A DNA stretch of 64,000 nucleotides from Photobacterium sp. DA100 (GTDB lineage: Bacteria; Pseudomonadota; Gammaproteobacteria; Enterobacterales; Vibrionaceae), in NCBI RefSeq assembly GCF_029223585.1, contig NZ_CP119423.1:1178001-1242000 (forward strand), in the 5' to 3' direction. The position numbers and the translations under genes are program-made. This document shows positions 44,852 to 56,400 of this stretch, piece after piece; the stretch's first letter is position 1; each line of letters opens with the position of its first letter. A model generated the notes under the pieces. That model saw only the letters and a program-made list of their open reading frames with translations. It was not told where the DNA came from and ran no database searches.

Positions 44852-45867
44852 TGGCTTCCGTTATCGAAAAAATATGGTTTGAGCACCACCCGGCTGGGGT
44901 GGTGCTCAAACCGCTGCTGTGGCCGCTGAGCAAACTCTTTGGCGCGGTGAGCCGTCATCGCCGCCAGCAATACCAAACCGGTCGGAAAGCCGCTTACCGC
45001 CCGTCGGTGCCGGTCGTGGTGGTGGGCAATATTACCGCTGGCGGTAATGGCAAGACGCCGGTGGTGGTCTGGCTGGTTGAGCAGCTCAAGGCCGCAGGGC
45101 TCAAGCCCGGGGTGGTTTCCCGCGGCTATGGGGCCAAGGCGCCGCATTATCCCTACCGGATCAGTGACCAGAGTACGACCGCCGAAGCCGGCGATGAGCC
45201 GGTGTTGATATTTCGCCGCACAGGCGTCCCTGTTGCGGTCTCGCCTAAGCGTGCCGAGGCGGTGCAGCTGATTGAGCCCGACGTCGATGTGATCATCACC
45301 GATGACGGTCTGCAGCACTATGCGCTGGCAAGGGATATCGAAATTGTGGTGATTGACGGCCAGCGCCGGTTTGGCAACCAGCAGCTGATCCCGATGGGGC
45401 CGCTGCGCGAAGGCTGTGAGCGCCTGCAAGAAGTGGATTTTCTCATTTGCAACGGCGGCAGTGCCGAACACAATGAAATCCCGATGCAACTGGTGCCTGC
45501 AGACTTGGTCAACCTCTGCACCGGAGAGCGCTGCGAGGCTGCCAAGCTGCAGGGTGACGTTGTTGCCATGGCCGGTATCGGCCATCCGCCGCGTTTTTTT
45601 AGTACATTGCAGCAGCTCGGTATCACCCCGGTGAAGTGTCAGCCATTCGCTGATCACCAGGCGTTTGCCGAGCAAGAATTAAAACAGCTGTCCGCGCAAG
45701 GCCAGCACTTAGTCATGACAGAGAAAGATGCGGTGAAATGCCACGCTTTCGCCCAGCCTAACTGGTGGTATTTGCCGGTCGATGCCGCGATGCCCACCGA
45801 GCAGGCTGAAAGCTTGATTAACCGGATTATAAAGGTAAAGGAAGAGTATGGATCATCGTCTGCTTGA
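44851..45867 (+). CDS. lpxK: Tetraacyldisaccharide 4'-kinase LpxK
   Basis: A 338-residue membrane-associated kinase that phosphorylates the 4' position of the lipid A precursor. The P-loop is [12 protein letters not shown] (59-70), and [10 protein letters not shown] carries the catalytic aspartates. An N-terminal amphipathic helix, [15 protein letters not shown], anchors it. The ATG overlaps the msbA stop (TAATG). Its 3' end overlaps ycaR by 20 bases. Confidence 0.97.
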   Translation: MASVIEKIWFEHHPAGVVLKPLLWPLSKLFGAVSRHRRQQYQTGRKAAYRPSVPVVVVGNITAGGNGKTPVVVWLVEQLKAAGLKPGVVSRGYGAKAPHYPYRISDQSTTAEAGDEPVLIFRRTGVPVAVSPKRAEAVQLIEPDVDVIITDDGLQHYALARDIEIVVIDGQRRFGNQQLIPMGPLREGCERLQEVDFLICNGGSAEHNEIPMQLVPADLVNLCTGERCEAAKLQGDVVAMAGIGHPPRFFSTLQQLGITPVKCQPFADHQAFAEQELKQLSAQGQHLVMTEKDAVKCHAFAQPNWWYLPVDAAMPTEQAESLINRIIKVKEEYGSSSA

Positions 45868-46027
45868 AATCGTTGCATGCCCTGTATGCAAGGGTAAATT
45901 GAACTTCGACAAAGACAAAAATGAGCTGATCTGCAAATTTGATCGTCTGGCGTATCCGATTAAAGATGGTATCCCAGTACTACTCGAGCCAGAGGCACGC
46001 ACCCTGAGCTCGGAAGAGGTGAAGTAA
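45848..46027 (+). CDS. ycaR: YcaR, Trm112-like small protein (UPF0434)
   Basis: A 59-residue protein beginning [18 protein letters not shown], with Cys11 and Cys14 and a single later cysteine at 29, as in E. coli YcaR. The Trm112-like fold is a small zinc-finger-like domain; function in bacteria is not settled. The ATG at 45848 has an AAGGAAG site inside lpxK and the stop overlaps kdsB (TAATG). This ordering links it to the Kdo/lipid A operon, as in E. coli. Confidence 0.93.
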   Translation: MDHRLLEIVACPVCKGKLNFDKDKNELICKFDRLAYPIKDGIPVLLEPEARTLSSEEVK

Positions 46028-46773
46028 TGTCTTTTACCGTGATTATTCCGGCCCGCTACCAGTCGTCACGCCTGCCGGGCAAGCCGCTGGCTGATATTGC
46101 CGGCAAGCCGATGATCCAGTGGGTTTATGAGCAGGCGAGTAAAGCCGGTGCCGAGCAGGTCATCGTTGCGACCGACGATCAGCGTATCGCCGACGTGGTC
46201 AAGGCATTTGGCGGCGAAGTTTGCATGACCCGTGCCGATCATGAGTCGGGTACCGAGCGCCTGGCGGAAGTGGTCGAGAAATACCAATTGGCCGATGACC
46301 AAATTGTGGTCAACGTCCAGGGTGACGAGCCGTTGATCCCAGACAGTATCATTCGCCAGGTGGCCACTAATCTAGCAGACAGCAAGGCGCCGATGGCAAC
46401 ACTGGCTGTCGAGATTGACCACGCCGATGAAGTGTTTAATCCTAATGCGGTGAAAGTGGTGACCGACAAAGACGGCTACGCACTTTACTTCAGCCGCGCC
46501 TCCATTCCATGGGATCGCGATAACTTTGCTAAGCGCCCGCAGGAAATCCACCAGAATCTGATGCGCCATATCGGTATCTATGCCTACCGTGCTGGTTTTA
46601 TCAATACCTACATCAACTGGGAGCCGAGTGCGCTGGAGAAAATCGAAGCGTTAGAGCAGCTTCGGGTGTTGTGGTACGGTGAGAAAATCCATGTAGAAGT
46701 GGCAATTGATGCGCCGCCGGCCGGGGTGGATACGCCAGAGGATTTGGAAAAAGTACGTCAACTGGTAGGTTGA
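46027..46773 (+). CDS. kdsB: CMP-Kdo synthetase KdsB
   Basis: A 248-residue cytosolic nucleotidyltransferase that activates Kdo with CTP for LPS inner-core synthesis. The N-terminal [19 protein letters not shown] is the CTP-binding signature. [11 protein letters not shown] carries the metal-binding Asp. RHIGIYAYR and EQLRVLWYG complete the family pattern. It is the last gene of the operon; a terminator follows after 18 bases. Confidence 0.97.
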   Translation: MSFTVIIPARYQSSRLPGKPLADIAGKPMIQWVYEQASKAGAEQVIVATDDQRIADVVKAFGGEVCMTRADHESGTERLAEVVEKYQLADDQIVVNVQGDEPLIPDSIIRQVATNLADSKAPMATLAVEIDHADEVFNPNAVKVVTDKDGYALYFSRASIPWDRDNFAKRPQEIHQNLMRHIGIYAYRAGFINTYINWEPSALEKIEALEQLRVLWYGEKIHVEVAIDAPPAGVDTPEDLEKVRQLVG

Positions 46774-46790
46774 GTACTGCGAAATAAAGT

Positions 46791-46820
46791 AACGGGGAAG
46801 CTCAGCTTCCCCGTTTTTTT
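46791..46820. terminator. Terminator after kdsB
   Basis: Arms AACGGGGAAGC/GCTTCCCCGTT with a three-base loop and T7. The convergent EamA gene ends 29 bases later and may also use it. Confidence 0.92.
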
Positions 46821-46848
46821 ATCTTGGGCATCCCTTGTTGGGCATCAG

Positions 46849-47724
46849 TTATGGCTCAGTGATTGCCCTGCTGCGCTTGCCCTTGAGTAAGCGCTTCCAG
46901 TTGATCGGCATCATCGGTACCACTATCAGCAAGATCCCCGCTAGCGTGAGCAGATCGGGAATTTCATCGAACCACATCACCCCGAACGCCGTCACGAACA
47001 CCAGCCCTGAATACTCAGCCAGAGCTATTTGGCCGGCCGCCGCTTTCTTGTAGCCAATGACCACCAAGGCATGGTAGCCCAGCACAAATAGGTTAATCGC
47101 CATGATCCAGCCGACATGGCGCCACTCTATGTCGGCCCACTGCGGTACGGCCAAGGCGAGCGATAGCGGTAGGGTCATCACGCCGGTCCAGAATAGGGTT
47201 GAAACCAGGTGCTGCTCTTGGGGTAACTTACGGATCAATATGTTACCCAATCCCATAGAAAGGGCACTGCCCAGCCCGGCAATCGCGGCCCAGTGGAAAT
47301 GCTCCGGCCGTAATACCACCAGCACACCGGCAAAACCGATGCTGGTGGCGATGACTTTCGACCGAGGCGGGGTTTCATTGAGCAGCAAGACCGACAACGG
47401 CAACATCAGCAGCGGGCCAACATAGAACATCGCATTGGCGGTCGCCAGCGGCAAGAAGGTAATTGCGATCATGGCACAGGCGCTACCCATCAAGATCAAC
47501 TGGGCGCGCCAGAAGGCAATTTTGCAGCACCCTTGGTGGCGCTTTTCCCGCGGCAGTGCCAGCCAGAACGGTAATAACATGATCACGCTGAGCAACTGGC
47601 GGATGAATACATATTGGAAGGTAGGGACTTCTCCGTTGAGGATTTTCAGTGAAACGTCAGAGAAGGAGGCTAACAAGTTGGCGGCAACAAGCAGGACAAT
47701 GGCCTGGTTAACTGGACTACGCAT
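46849..47724 (-). CDS. EamA/DMT-family transporter
   Basis: A 291-residue inner-membrane protein with ten predicted helices in two EamA repeats (each with the pattern of small residues, as in YVGPLLMLPLSVLLLNE and LVFVTAFGVMWFDEIPD). Drug/metabolite exporters of this type move amino acids, nucleosides or other small molecules; the substrate cannot be inferred. ATG at 47724 has a GAG-only ribosome site. It is an insertion relative to E. coli, where kdsB is followed by ycbJ-elyC. Confidence 0.86.
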   Translation of the reverse strand: MRSPVNQAIVLLVAANLLASFSDVSLKILNGEVPTFQYVFIRQLLSVIMLLPFWLALPREKRHQGCCKIAFWRAQLILMGSACAMIAITFLPLATANAMFYVGPLLMLPLSVLLLNETPPRSKVIATSIGFAGVLVVLRPEHFHWAAIAGLGSALSMGLGNILIRKLPQEQHLVSTLFWTGVMTLPLSLALAVPQWADIEWRHVGWIMAINLFVLGYHALVVIGYKKAAAGQIALAEYSGLVFVTAFGVMWFDEIPDLLTLAGILLIVVPMMPINWKRLLKGKRSRAITEP

Positions 47725-47875
47725 TGATACTCGGTGGCTAAATGGGCTAGTGATAAAATAATCCTGCCATATTGTATGGCAAGTGGGCGTATTCTACCGA
47801 TCCATCCTGAAAATTCACTGAGTAATTTTCATTATTCCCGATTAATTGATCTTAGTCTCTGATTATAAAAACAAA

Positions 47876-47903
47876 AAGCCACCCATATTATTTGGGTGGC
47901 TTC
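47876..47903 (-). terminator. Terminator of tcyP
   Basis: Arms AAGCCACCC/GGGTGGCTT with a loop of about eight bases. On the minus strand it ends in TTTTTGTTTTT. Confidence 0.85.
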
Positions 47904-47926
47904 CAATTTAGCGCCTAGTGCTAGTT

Positions 47927-49315
47927 TTAAGCTTTCGCTGTCTGCTCTTCGATATCGGCATCGGACTCGAACAGGGCGTTGTCGGCTTGGCCCAGTACCC
48001 GAGAAGTAATGGTACCGGCAGTCATCGCGCCGCTGACGTTTACCGCAGTTCGGCCCATATCAATCAGCGGCTCAATGGAGATCAGAAGGCCAGCTAGAGC
48101 GACCGGCATATCCAGGGCTGACAGCACAATTAGAGCCGCGAAGGTCGCACCGCCACCGACACCGGCAATGCCGAATGAACTAATGGTAACAATGGCGATG
48201 AGGGTTATCATGAAGCCAGGGTCAAGCGGGTTGATGCCGACCGTCGGGGCGATCATCACTGCCAGCATCGCAGGATACAGGCCGGCACAGCCGTTCTGGC
48301 CCATGGTGGCACCAAATGATGCTGAGAAGTTTGATACTGCGTCACCGTTGCCCAGCTTTTTCACCTGGGTTTCAACGTTGAGTGGAATGGTACCGGCGCT
48401 GGAGCGCGAGGTGAATGCAAAGGTCAGTACCGGCAGGATTTTCTTCAGGTAACGGATTGGGTTAACGCCAACAAACGCTACCAAGACCAGGTGCATTACA
48501 AGGATTAAGCCCAGGCCGACGTAAGAGGCCACCACGAAGTTGAGCAGGCTCAGGATGTCGTCGTAGTTCGAGCCTGCGACGACTTTGGTCATCAGTGCCA
48601 GTACGCCGTATGGCGTTAGGCTCAGCACCATGCGAACCAAGGTACGCACGACTTCCTGGGCAACGTTGATGAACTTCTCGAAGCTTGCACCCAGCTCTGG
48701 TTGGGTGCGGATCACGGTAAGGCCAGCCACACCGACAAAGGCGGAGAAAATCACCACAGCGATAGTCGAAGTTGGGCGGCTACCAGCCAAATCGGCAAAC
48801 GGGTTGGCAGGGAAGAAAGAGATAATCATGTCGGCAAAAGACATGGCTTCAACCGAGGTCAAACGGGTTTCCAGCATCTCACCACGGGCGATCTCGCGTG
48901 CTCCCTGAACGATCCCCTCGGCACTCAGGCCGAACATGCTGCTAATAAGAATACCGATCAGCGCTGATGCCGCTGTGGTCGCCAGCAGGATACCGATACT
49001 CAAGCCTGAGATTTTGCCCAGCGACCCCGAGTCTTTCACCTTGATGATGGCACCGATGATAGAGACAGTGATCAACGGCATGATGATCATTTTCAACAGG
49101 CTGACGTAGCCCGCACCAACAATGTTGATGTACTCCAGTGTGCCAGCGATAACGTCGCTGCCACCGCCGTACACAAGCTGGAGCGCGCCACCGAATAGCA
49201 CACCCAGCCCCAAGGCGGTAAATACGCGCTTGGAAAGGGTTTGCTCTGATTTTTGTTGTTTGACCAACAGGGCAATAATGATGGCGAAGACCGCCAAGTT
49301 GAGTATCTGGAACAT
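47927..49315 (-). CDS. tcyP: L-cystine symporter TcyP (DAACS family)
   Basis: A 462-residue inner-membrane sodium/dicarboxylate-fold carrier. Motifs: MIIMPLITVSIIGAIIKV, the serine-rich FAFTSRSSAGTIPLN reentrant loop, MGQNGCAGLYPAM, and GIAGVGGGATFAALIVLS. The combination fits TcyP/YdjN, which imports cystine, better than GltP. The acidic tail (about 450-462) is usual. Its ribosome site (TAGG) is modest. It stands alone between its terminator and a 336-base gap. Confidence 0.9.
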   Translation of the reverse strand: MFQILNLAVFAIIIALLVKQQKSEQTLSKRVFTALGLGVLFGGALQLVYGGGSDVIAGTLEYINIVGAGYVSLLKMIIMPLITVSIIGAIIKVKDSGSLGKISGLSIGILLATTAASALIGILISSMFGLSAEGIVQGAREIARGEMLETRLTSVEAMSFADMIISFFPANPFADLAGSRPTSTIAVVIFSAFVGVAGLTVIRTQPELGASFEKFINVAQEVVRTLVRMVLSLTPYGVLALMTKVVAGSNYDDILSLLNFVVASYVGLGLILVMHLVLVAFVGVNPIRYLKKILPVLTFAFTSRSSAGTIPLNVETQVKKLGNGDAVSNFSASFGATMGQNGCAGLYPAMLAVMIAPTVGINPLDPGFMITLIAIVTISSFGIAGVGGGATFAALIVLSALDMPVALAGLLISIEPLIDMGRTAVNVSGAMTAGTITSRVLGQADNALFESDADIEEQTAKA

Positions 49316-49651
49316 CGAACCTAATCCTACCGTTGTTTATAACTCGCAATTCCGGTTTGCTAAGTCATCAATCACTAATTGGCTGCAATAGTAAGATGTG
49401 AATCGCAAAACCTGAATCAGTTTTCGCCGTTCTCGTTATGAGTAATCGGTATTTAATAAAACAAAAAAGAATAAAGGTGAAATTTTGCGCAAAGTTGCTG
49501 TTTTTATACAAAAAACCGCTCGCAAACGTTAAGAATAAGGGGGGGAGGTCGTTGTTAGTGAATAGGAAGTCAGCCAGAGAGGCGAGGCAGGATTTAACGT
49601 ATCGGTGGCTCCGCCGGTCCGAGATGTTCCGGCGGATATCTTGGGGATAGG
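49316..49651. other. Gap between elyC and tcyP
   Basis: 336 bases without a gene; the tcyP promoter should be here. A perfect inverted repeat TCCGCCGG-N11-CCGGCGGA at 49610-49636, next to the elyC stop, may be the elyC transcript end, though no T run follows it on the minus strand. A GGGGGGAGG run occurs near 49541. I see no cysteine-responsive motif. Confidence 0.4.
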
Positions 49652-50434
49652 CTATTGCGCTGCAGCTTCTTCGTTGTTGATCATGGTGCGAAGCTGCTGC
49701 CACCAACGCCCTAGCTTTTCGTACCAGTAGCGTTCGGTCTGCTCGAGGTATTTTGCCTGAGGGCGGTAGCGCTCCCAGGGCTGCTCGATCTTGTTGCTGG
49801 CAAGGAAGTTCGTCGGGGCCGCAGACGGTGACAATCCGACCCTATTGAATTCTTCGATGGCTCGCTTCATATGGCTGGCCGACGTCACAACGACCAATTT
49901 GCTCTCGCCGACCACAGACGCGGCCTGAAAGGCCTCTTCCCAGGTATCTTTGGCCGTTTCAAGCAGCAGGATGTCATTTTTGTTGACCCCGAGGGCGAGC
50001 GCCACCTTCGCCATCATGCGCGCCTGGCTGATATCGGTACCGCCGCCATAGCCCGACAAAATTAATTTTGAGCCCGGGAACAGGCGGTGAATTCGCATAC
50101 CTTCAGACAGGCGCATTAGCGATGTGCGGGAAAGCTGTGAGGTGATCGGCATGGCATGATCAATCACATGGCCACTGCCCAGTACCATTACATAATCCAC
50201 CGCCTGACCGGACGGCACGTAAGGCGGGTAGGCTTTTTCCAGCGGGCGCAGCAGGCTGGTTGCGATCGGTTGAAAAGAGACGAGGAAAATCCCCAGAAAA
50301 GCAAAGCTGATGAAAAACGATGCCAGCCCTTTACGGCGGGTAAACCAGAGCAGTAGTAGCCCAAGCAGGCCGAGCATGAGCATTGCGGGCAGGGGCATTA
50401 GTAAAGCAGAGACAATTTTTTTTAGTTCAAACAT
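49652..50434 (-). CDS. elyC: ElyC (YcbC), DUF218 envelope protein
   Basis: A 260-residue inner-membrane protein. Two N-terminal helices (SALLMPLPAMLMLGLLGLLLLW; FFISFAFLGIFLVSF) precede a periplasmic DUF218 domain with YVMVLGSGHVID, SKLILSGYGGG and VVVTSASHMKRA. In E. coli ElyC protects peptidoglycan synthesis at low temperature. It is divergent from cmoM by 120 bases, exactly as ycbC-smtA in E. coli. Confidence 0.92.
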   Translation of the reverse strand: MFELKKIVSALLMPLPAMLMLGLLGLLLLWFTRRKGLASFFISFAFLGIFLVSFQPIATSLLRPLEKAYPPYVPSGQAVDYVMVLGSGHVIDHAMPITSQLSRTSLMRLSEGMRIHRLFPGSKLILSGYGGGTDISQARMMAKVALALGVNKNDILLLETAKDTWEEAFQAASVVGESKLVVVTSASHMKRAIEEFNRVGLSPSAAPTNFLASNKIEQPWERYRPQAKYLEQTERYWYEKLGRWWQQLRTMINNEEAAAQ

Positions 50435-50554
50435 GCAATGTAGTCCGAAAAATCAGCAGTTGAGCTCGAAAAAGCACCACAAGCCTTTATTCCTTTATCG
50501 CTTGTGAGAAAATAAGCCACATTTTTAGAACCGCTATCATAACGTAAAGCTGAC

Positions 50555-51376
50555 GTGATCGAAGATCGAAATTTTGACGACTTAGCGCAAAAATTTGCAA
50601 AAAATATTTACGGAACTGGCAAAGGCCAGATCCGTCAAACTGTTGTTTGGGAAGATCTTGAGCAAATTTTAGCCCTACTGAAGAGCGATAAACCACTGCA
50701 TCTATTGGATGCTGGTGGGGGGGTGGGCCAACTGTCACAGAAAGTGGCAGAGCTAGGACATCACGTCACGTTGTGTGATCTTTCTAGCGAAATGCTCAAG
50801 CTCGCGGAGCAAGATATTGCTAAAAATGGTTTGCTTGAGCAGTATCGTCTGGTTCACAGCCCGGTGCAGGAGATCGGTAACCATCTCGCTAGCCCGGTTG
50901 ATTTGGTTTTGTTTCACGCCGTGATGGAGTGGCTGGCCGATCCGCAGGCGGCGTTGGAATACTTGCTCGAACAGGTAAAACCAGGCGGTATTATTTCCGT
51001 TATGTTCTACAACTATAATGGCTTGCTGTTTAAGAACTTGATTTGCGGCAACCTGACCCATATCGAAGAAGGGATGCCACACAGAAAGCGTTTCAAGTTA
51101 CAGCCCTCGCAGGGGATCAAGCCCGACGAGGTGTATGGCTGGCTTGAAAACGCAGGTTTCAACATTCTGGGTAAGACCGGAGTAAGGACTTTCCACGACT
51201 ATATGCAGACAACGATGGTCGGGGATTACAGTTTTGAACAGGTACTGGCGATGGAGCAAAAACTCTGCCGTCAGGAACCTTATTTGTCTCTGGGCCGATA
51301 TATACATGTTTATGCGCAAAAGCCATTATCCGGCACAGAGGCCGAGAAATACAAAAGCAATAAGGACAACGGATGA
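50555..51376 (+). CDS. cmoM: tRNA 5-carboxymethoxyuridine methyltransferase CmoM
   Basis: A 273-residue SAM-dependent methyltransferase that methyl-esterifies cmo5U34 in certain tRNAs, widening wobble decoding. The SAM loop [12 protein letters not shown] starts at residue 49; CDLSSEML and the central [13 protein letters not shown] follow. The start is GTG at 50555 (protein [11 protein letters not shown]), aligned with the E. coli MQDRNFDDIA; there is no good ATG. Overlaps mukF by four bases. Confidence 0.93.
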   Translation: MIEDRNFDDLAQKFAKNIYGTGKGQIRQTVVWEDLEQILALLKSDKPLHLLDAGGGVGQLSQKVAELGHHVTLCDLSSEMLKLAEQDIAKNGLLEQYRLVHSPVQEIGNHLASPVDLVLFHAVMEWLADPQAALEYLLEQVKPGGIISVMFYNYNGLLFKNLICGNLTHIEEGMPHRKRFKLQPSQGIKPDEVYGWLENAGFNILGKTGVRTFHDYMQTTMVGDYSFEQVLAMEQKLCRQEPYLSLGRYIHVYAQKPLSGTEAEKYKSNKDNG

Positions 51377-52695
51377 GTGAAGTAACCCAGACCGTTCCCG
51401 AGTTGGTCAGTTGGGTTAAGCAACATGAATTCGAGCTTAACCTACCAACCGAGCGGCTGGCGTTTCTGTTGGCGATTGCTGTACTGAGCGGCGATCGTTT
51501 TGATGAAGAATTAGGGGAAGGTGAACTGATCGATGCATTTCGCATTGTCAGCGATTTGTTCGAACAGACACCGGAAACCGTGGCCTTCCGTGCCAACAAC
51601 GCCATTAATGAGTTGGTTCGCCAACGCCTGATTTCCCGCTTTACCAGTGAGGTCACCGACGGTGCGAGTATCTACCGTCTGAGCCCACTGGCGCTCGGGA
51701 TCACCGATTATTATGCCCGCCACCGCGAGTATTCAACGCTGAAGCTTTCCATTCAGCTTGCCATGGTTGCCGATGAAATAAACAAGGCAGCCACGGCAGC
51801 GCAGGAAGGTGGCGATGAGAAGCACTGGCGCCAGAACGTCCATGCGGTACTGAAATATTCAGTGGCTGAGATCTTTGACCGTATCGATCTCAACCAGCGC
51901 ACCATGGATGAGCAGCAGCAACAGGTGAAGCAAGATATTGCCGAGCTGCTGAACCAAGACTGGCGAGCGGCGATCAGCAGCTGTGAAACCCTGCTGAACG
52001 AAACCTCGAGCACCCTGCGCGAGCTGCAGGATACCCTGCAGGCGGCGGGTGACCAGTTGCAAACCCAGTTGCTGATTATCCAGGAAGAAATTCAGGGTAA
52101 CCCGGATCTGGAGTTTGTTGATGCCATGGTATTTAACTTGCAAGCCAAGTTGGACCGCATCATCAACTGGGGACAGCAGGCGATTGACCTGTGGATTGGC
52201 TATGACCGCCATGTCCATAAGTTTATCCGTACTGCGATCGACATGGACAAAAACCGCGCCTTCAGTCAGCGCTTGCGCCAGTCGGTGAAAGACTACTTCG
52301 ACGCGCCGTGGATGCTGACTTACGCCGATGCCGAGCGCTTGCTCGACATGCGTGATGAGGCCTTGGTCCTGCGTGATGACGAAGTGACCGGTATCGTGCC
52401 GGAAGAAATGGAATTTGAAGAGCTGGATCTGGTCAATGACCAACTGGCAGAACAAATTGCCGCGATGTTGCAGGCCCACAAAGAGACCGGCGCTGCAATT
52501 AACTTGAGTTTGCTTCTTAAAGATTATTTGGCTCAGCACCCTCACGCGCAGCATTTCGATATGGCGCGTCTGGTGATTGATCAGGCTGTTCGACTGGGTT
52601 ACTCCGAGTCGGATTTCAATGCCATCCAGCCTGATTGGGAAGCTATTAATGACTACGGAGCCAAGGTACAAGCAAATGTCATTGACAAATATTGA
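51373..52695 (+). CDS. mukF: Chromosome partition kleisin MukF
   Basis: A 440-residue kleisin of the MukBEF condensin. The N-terminal winged-helix dimer domain, the middle helical domain (about 130-290) and the C-terminal winged helix ([21 protein letters not shown]) match the family. It links MukB heads and binds MukE. It overlaps cmoM upstream and mukE downstream (20 bases), so the four genes are translated together. Confidence 0.97.
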   Translation: MSEVTQTVPELVSWVKQHEFELNLPTERLAFLLAIAVLSGDRFDEELGEGELIDAFRIVSDLFEQTPETVAFRANNAINELVRQRLISRFTSEVTDGASIYRLSPLALGITDYYARHREYSTLKLSIQLAMVADEINKAATAAQEGGDEKHWRQNVHAVLKYSVAEIFDRIDLNQRTMDEQQQQVKQDIAELLNQDWRAAISSCETLLNETSSTLRELQDTLQAAGDQLQTQLLIIQEEIQGNPDLEFVDAMVFNLQAKLDRIINWGQQAIDLWIGYDRHVHKFIRTAIDMDKNRAFSQRLRQSVKDYFDAPWMLTYADAERLLDMRDEALVLRDDEVTGIVPEEMEFEELDLVNDQLAEQIAAMLQAHKETGAAINLSLLLKDYLAQHPHAQHFDMARLVIDQAVRLGYSESDFNAIQPDWEAINDYGAKVQANVIDKY

Positions 52696-53407
52696 AGAAT
52701 TTATGCCTGAAAAGCTGGCCAAGGCCATTGCCAACCCGCTTTTCCCGGCACTCGATAACGCCCTTCGCTCTGGTCGTCATATTTCCAGCGAAGATTTGGA
52801 TAACCACGCCCTGCTGATTGAATTCGAGCAGGATCTGGTGATGTTTTACAAGCGTTATAACGCTGAGTTGGTACGTGCACCGGAAGGTTTTTTCTACCTG
52901 CGTCCGCGTTCGACTTCTTTGATCAGCCGTTCGGTGTTGACCGAACTCGATATGCTGGTGGGCAAGGTACTGTGTTTCCTTTACCTGAGCCCGGAGCGTT
53001 TGGCGCACGAAGGGATCTTCACTAACCAAGAACTGTTCGACGAACTGATGCAGTTAGCCGATGAGAAGAAGCTGATGAAGCTGGTGACTCATCGTGCAAC
53101 AGGTTCTGATCTCGACCGCGAAAAACTGTTCGACAAGACCAAGACCTCGCTGCGTCGTCTGCGCCGCCTTGGCATGATCATCCCAATCGGCGAAAACGGT
53201 AAGTTCCGCATCAGTGAAGCGGTGTTCCGTTTCGGTGCCGATGTTCGTGTCGGTGATGATGTGCGTGAAGCGCAGATGCGTCTGATCCGTGACGGTGAAG
53301 CGGTGGTGGTTCATCAGCAGGAGCCAAGCCAGTCAAGCTTGTTGCAAGAAGCTGATGAAACACAAGAACAAGAGTTAGACAAAGCCGGTTTGGAGGGTGA
53401 AGCCTAA
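52676..53407 (+). CDS. mukE: Condensin subunit MukE
   Basis: A 243-residue dimeric winged-helix protein that binds MukF and modulates the MukB ATPase. [30 protein letters not shown] and [20 protein letters not shown] are highly conserved with E. coli. ATG at 52676 gives the E. coli-like [15 protein letters not shown] and has AAGG nearby. The acidic C-terminal tail is usual. It overlaps mukB by one base. Confidence 0.97.
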   Translation: MSLTNIEEFMPEKLAKAIANPLFPALDNALRSGRHISSEDLDNHALLIEFEQDLVMFYKRYNAELVRAPEGFFYLRPRSTSLISRSVLTELDMLVGKVLCFLYLSPERLAHEGIFTNQELFDELMQLADEKKLMKLVTHRATGSDLDREKLFDKTKTSLRRLRRLGMIIPIGENGKFRISEAVFRFGADVRVGDDVREAQMRLIRDGEAVVVHQQEPSQSSLLQEADETQEQELDKAGLEGEA

Positions 53408-56400
53408 TGGAACGCGGTAAGTATCAATCGTTGACCATGGTCAACTGGAACGGCTTCTTTGCCCGCACATTCGATATCGATAACCTGGTAACCACGCTTT
53501 CTGGCGGTAATGGTGCCGGTAAGTCGACCACCATGGCGGCATTTATCACATCCCTTATCCCGGATCAGAGCCTGCTTCATTTCCGTAACACCACCGAAGC
53601 GGGTAGCTCCAATGCCTCTCGCGACAAGGGGCTGCACGGTAAGCTGAAGCCGGGTACCTGTTACTCGGCGCTGGATGTGGTGAACTCGAAGAACCAGCGC
53701 ATCATTTTTGCTGTGAAATTGCAGCAGGTTGCGGGACGTGACAAGAAGGTGGATATCAAGCCATTTATTATCCAGGGCTTGCCATCACACGTTAAACCAA
53801 CCGAAGTACTGGTAGAGACACTGTCTGATAATCAGGCGCGTGTACGTCAAATTAACGAAGTCAAAGACCTGGTCAGCAGCGAATATGAAGGCGTAATGTT
53901 TAAAGCCTTCAACTCGGTGACGGACTACCACGTCCAGATGTTCGAGTTCGGCGTGCTGCCGAAGAAACTACGTAACAGTACTGATCGCTCTAAATTCTAC
54001 CGCCTGATTGAAGCCTCGCTTTATGGTGGTATCTCCAGTGCGATTACCCGCTCACTGCGCGACTACTTGTTGCCACACAATAGCGGCGTGAAAAAAGCGT
54101 TCCAGGATATGGAGGCGGCACTGCGCGAAAACCGCATGACACTGGAAGCGATTAAGCTGACCCAGAGCGACCGTGATCTGTTCAAGCACTTGATCACCGA
54201 AGCGACCAACTACGTGGCGGCAGACTACATGCGCCATGCCAACGAACGTCGCCAGAAGCTGGAAAAAACACTGGGCTTGCGCGGTGAACTGATGGGGTCG
54301 CGCAAGAGCTTGGATGATCAGCAGGCCTCTCTGACCAACATGACAGCTGAGCTGGATGAACTGACCGAGCGCGAAGGGGCGCTGGAGCAGGATCACCAGG
54401 CCGCTTCTGATCACCTGCAACTGGTCCAAACCGCAGTGCGCCAGCAGGAGAAGATCGAACGCTATCGTGAAGATCTCGAAGAGCTGACCGAACGCCTTGA
54501 AGAGCAAGTGATGGTGGTAGAAGAAGCCGCTGAACAACTTGCCATGGCAGAAGAGCAGGCGCTACTGACAGAAGAAGAAGTTGATAGCCTGAAAACCCAG
54601 CTGGCAGATTACCAGCAGGCGCTGGATATGCAGCAGACACGTGCTCTGCAATACCAGCAGGCGGTACAGGCGCTGGAAAAAGCCCGTGATATCACCGGTG
54701 AGCACCAGATGCTGGCCGATCAGGCAGTCCCTTACCTTGCTCAGTTGAAGCAGGATCAGGAAACCCAAACCACGGCACTGTTGGCCCTCAAGCACCGACT
54801 GGATATGTCATCGGCGGCGGCACAGCAGTTTGAAAAAGGCCTGCAGATTGTTACCACGATAGCTGGCTCAATCGAGCGTTCAGAAGCGGGGAGCAAAGCC
54901 CGTGAATTGATTGCCAAAGCGCGTCAGCTAGGAGCGATTACCGAGCGCAGCGACCAGCTAAAAGCCCAATATCGTGACCTAGAGCGTGCAGTTCGTAACC
55001 AGCGCCAAGCGACAGAACTGGCTGAAACCTATGCCAAGCGCTTTGCGGTTGAGCTTGACGGCGAGCTGGCACTGGCTGAAGAGCAGGCTCGCCACGAGGC
55101 GACGCTGGAAGAGCTGGAGCAACAGCAGGAAATCCTGGTCGAGCAGCGCAATGACATGCGCCGCCAGGAGCAGCAGCTGACCAGCCAGATCTCAACGCTG
55201 GAAGCGGCAGCCCCGGCGTGGATTGCCGCCTCTGATGCATTGGAAAAGCTGTCTGAGCAATCAGAGCGTGAGCTTTACGATAGCCAGGCGGTGATGGAAG
55301 CGATGCAGCTGACTCTGGACAAAGAGCGTGAAGCGTCTGCGACCCGTGACAAGCTGGCCGCCCGCAAGCAGCAAATCGAGTTGGATATCGAACGTTTGGC
55401 TCAGCCAGGCGGTAGTGATGATTCACGCTTGCGTGCACTGGCCGACACTTTGGGCGGTAGTTTGCTGTCTGAAATCTACGATGATATCACCCTGGCCGAT
55501 GCACCTTACTTCAGTGCCATGTATGGCCCGGCCCGTCATGCTATTGTGGTACCGGACCTCAAGGGCATCAAAGAGAAGCTAGTTGCGCTAGATGATTGCC
55601 CGGATGACCTGTACATCATCGAAGGTGAAGCTGATTCATTCGACGACAGCGGCTTTGATGTCGACGAGCTGGAAGATGCTGTATGTGTCCATCTTAACGA
55701 TCGTCAGCTGCGTTACTCCCGCTTCCCGAAAGTACCGCTGTTTGGCCGCGCCGCGCGCGAGCAGCGCCTCGAGCACTTGCGTGAAGAGCGTGAGCAGCTG
55801 GTTGAAGACCACGCCAAGGCGTCCTTTGATTCGCAGAAGCTTCAGCGCTTATACCAGAGCTTCAATAGCTTTGTTGCGACTCATATGGCCGTCGCGTTTA
55901 GCGATGATCCGGAAGCTGCGCTGAAAGTGGCGCGAGATAAGCGCAATCAGGTAAGCCGCCAGCTTTCTGAGTCACAAGCGCAGGAGCAGCAACAGCGCAG
56001 CCAGCTAACAGCTGCCCGCGAAGCACTTGGCCTATTGGGCAAAATCAACCCGCTGGTAAACCTGCTGGAAGATGACACCCTACAGGCACGCTTTGAAGAA
56101 GTGCAGCAGCAGCTGTCGCAGCTGGATGAAGCCCGCCAGTACCTTAGCCGCCACGGTAAAGCCATTGCTGAGCTGGAATCGCTGGTTACGGCGCTTGATG
56201 CTGACCCGCAGCAGTTTGATGCCTTGCAGATCAGCTACGATGATGCCGACAAGCAGCTCCAGGCCCTGAAGGCGAAAATCTTTGCTGTGGCTGACTTAGC
56301 CGAGCGTCGTCACCACTTTGGCTATGCCGATTCTATCGACATGCTCAGCAAGAGCTCTGAGCTTAACGAGCAGCTGAAAGCCAAGTTGGCTTCGGCTGAG

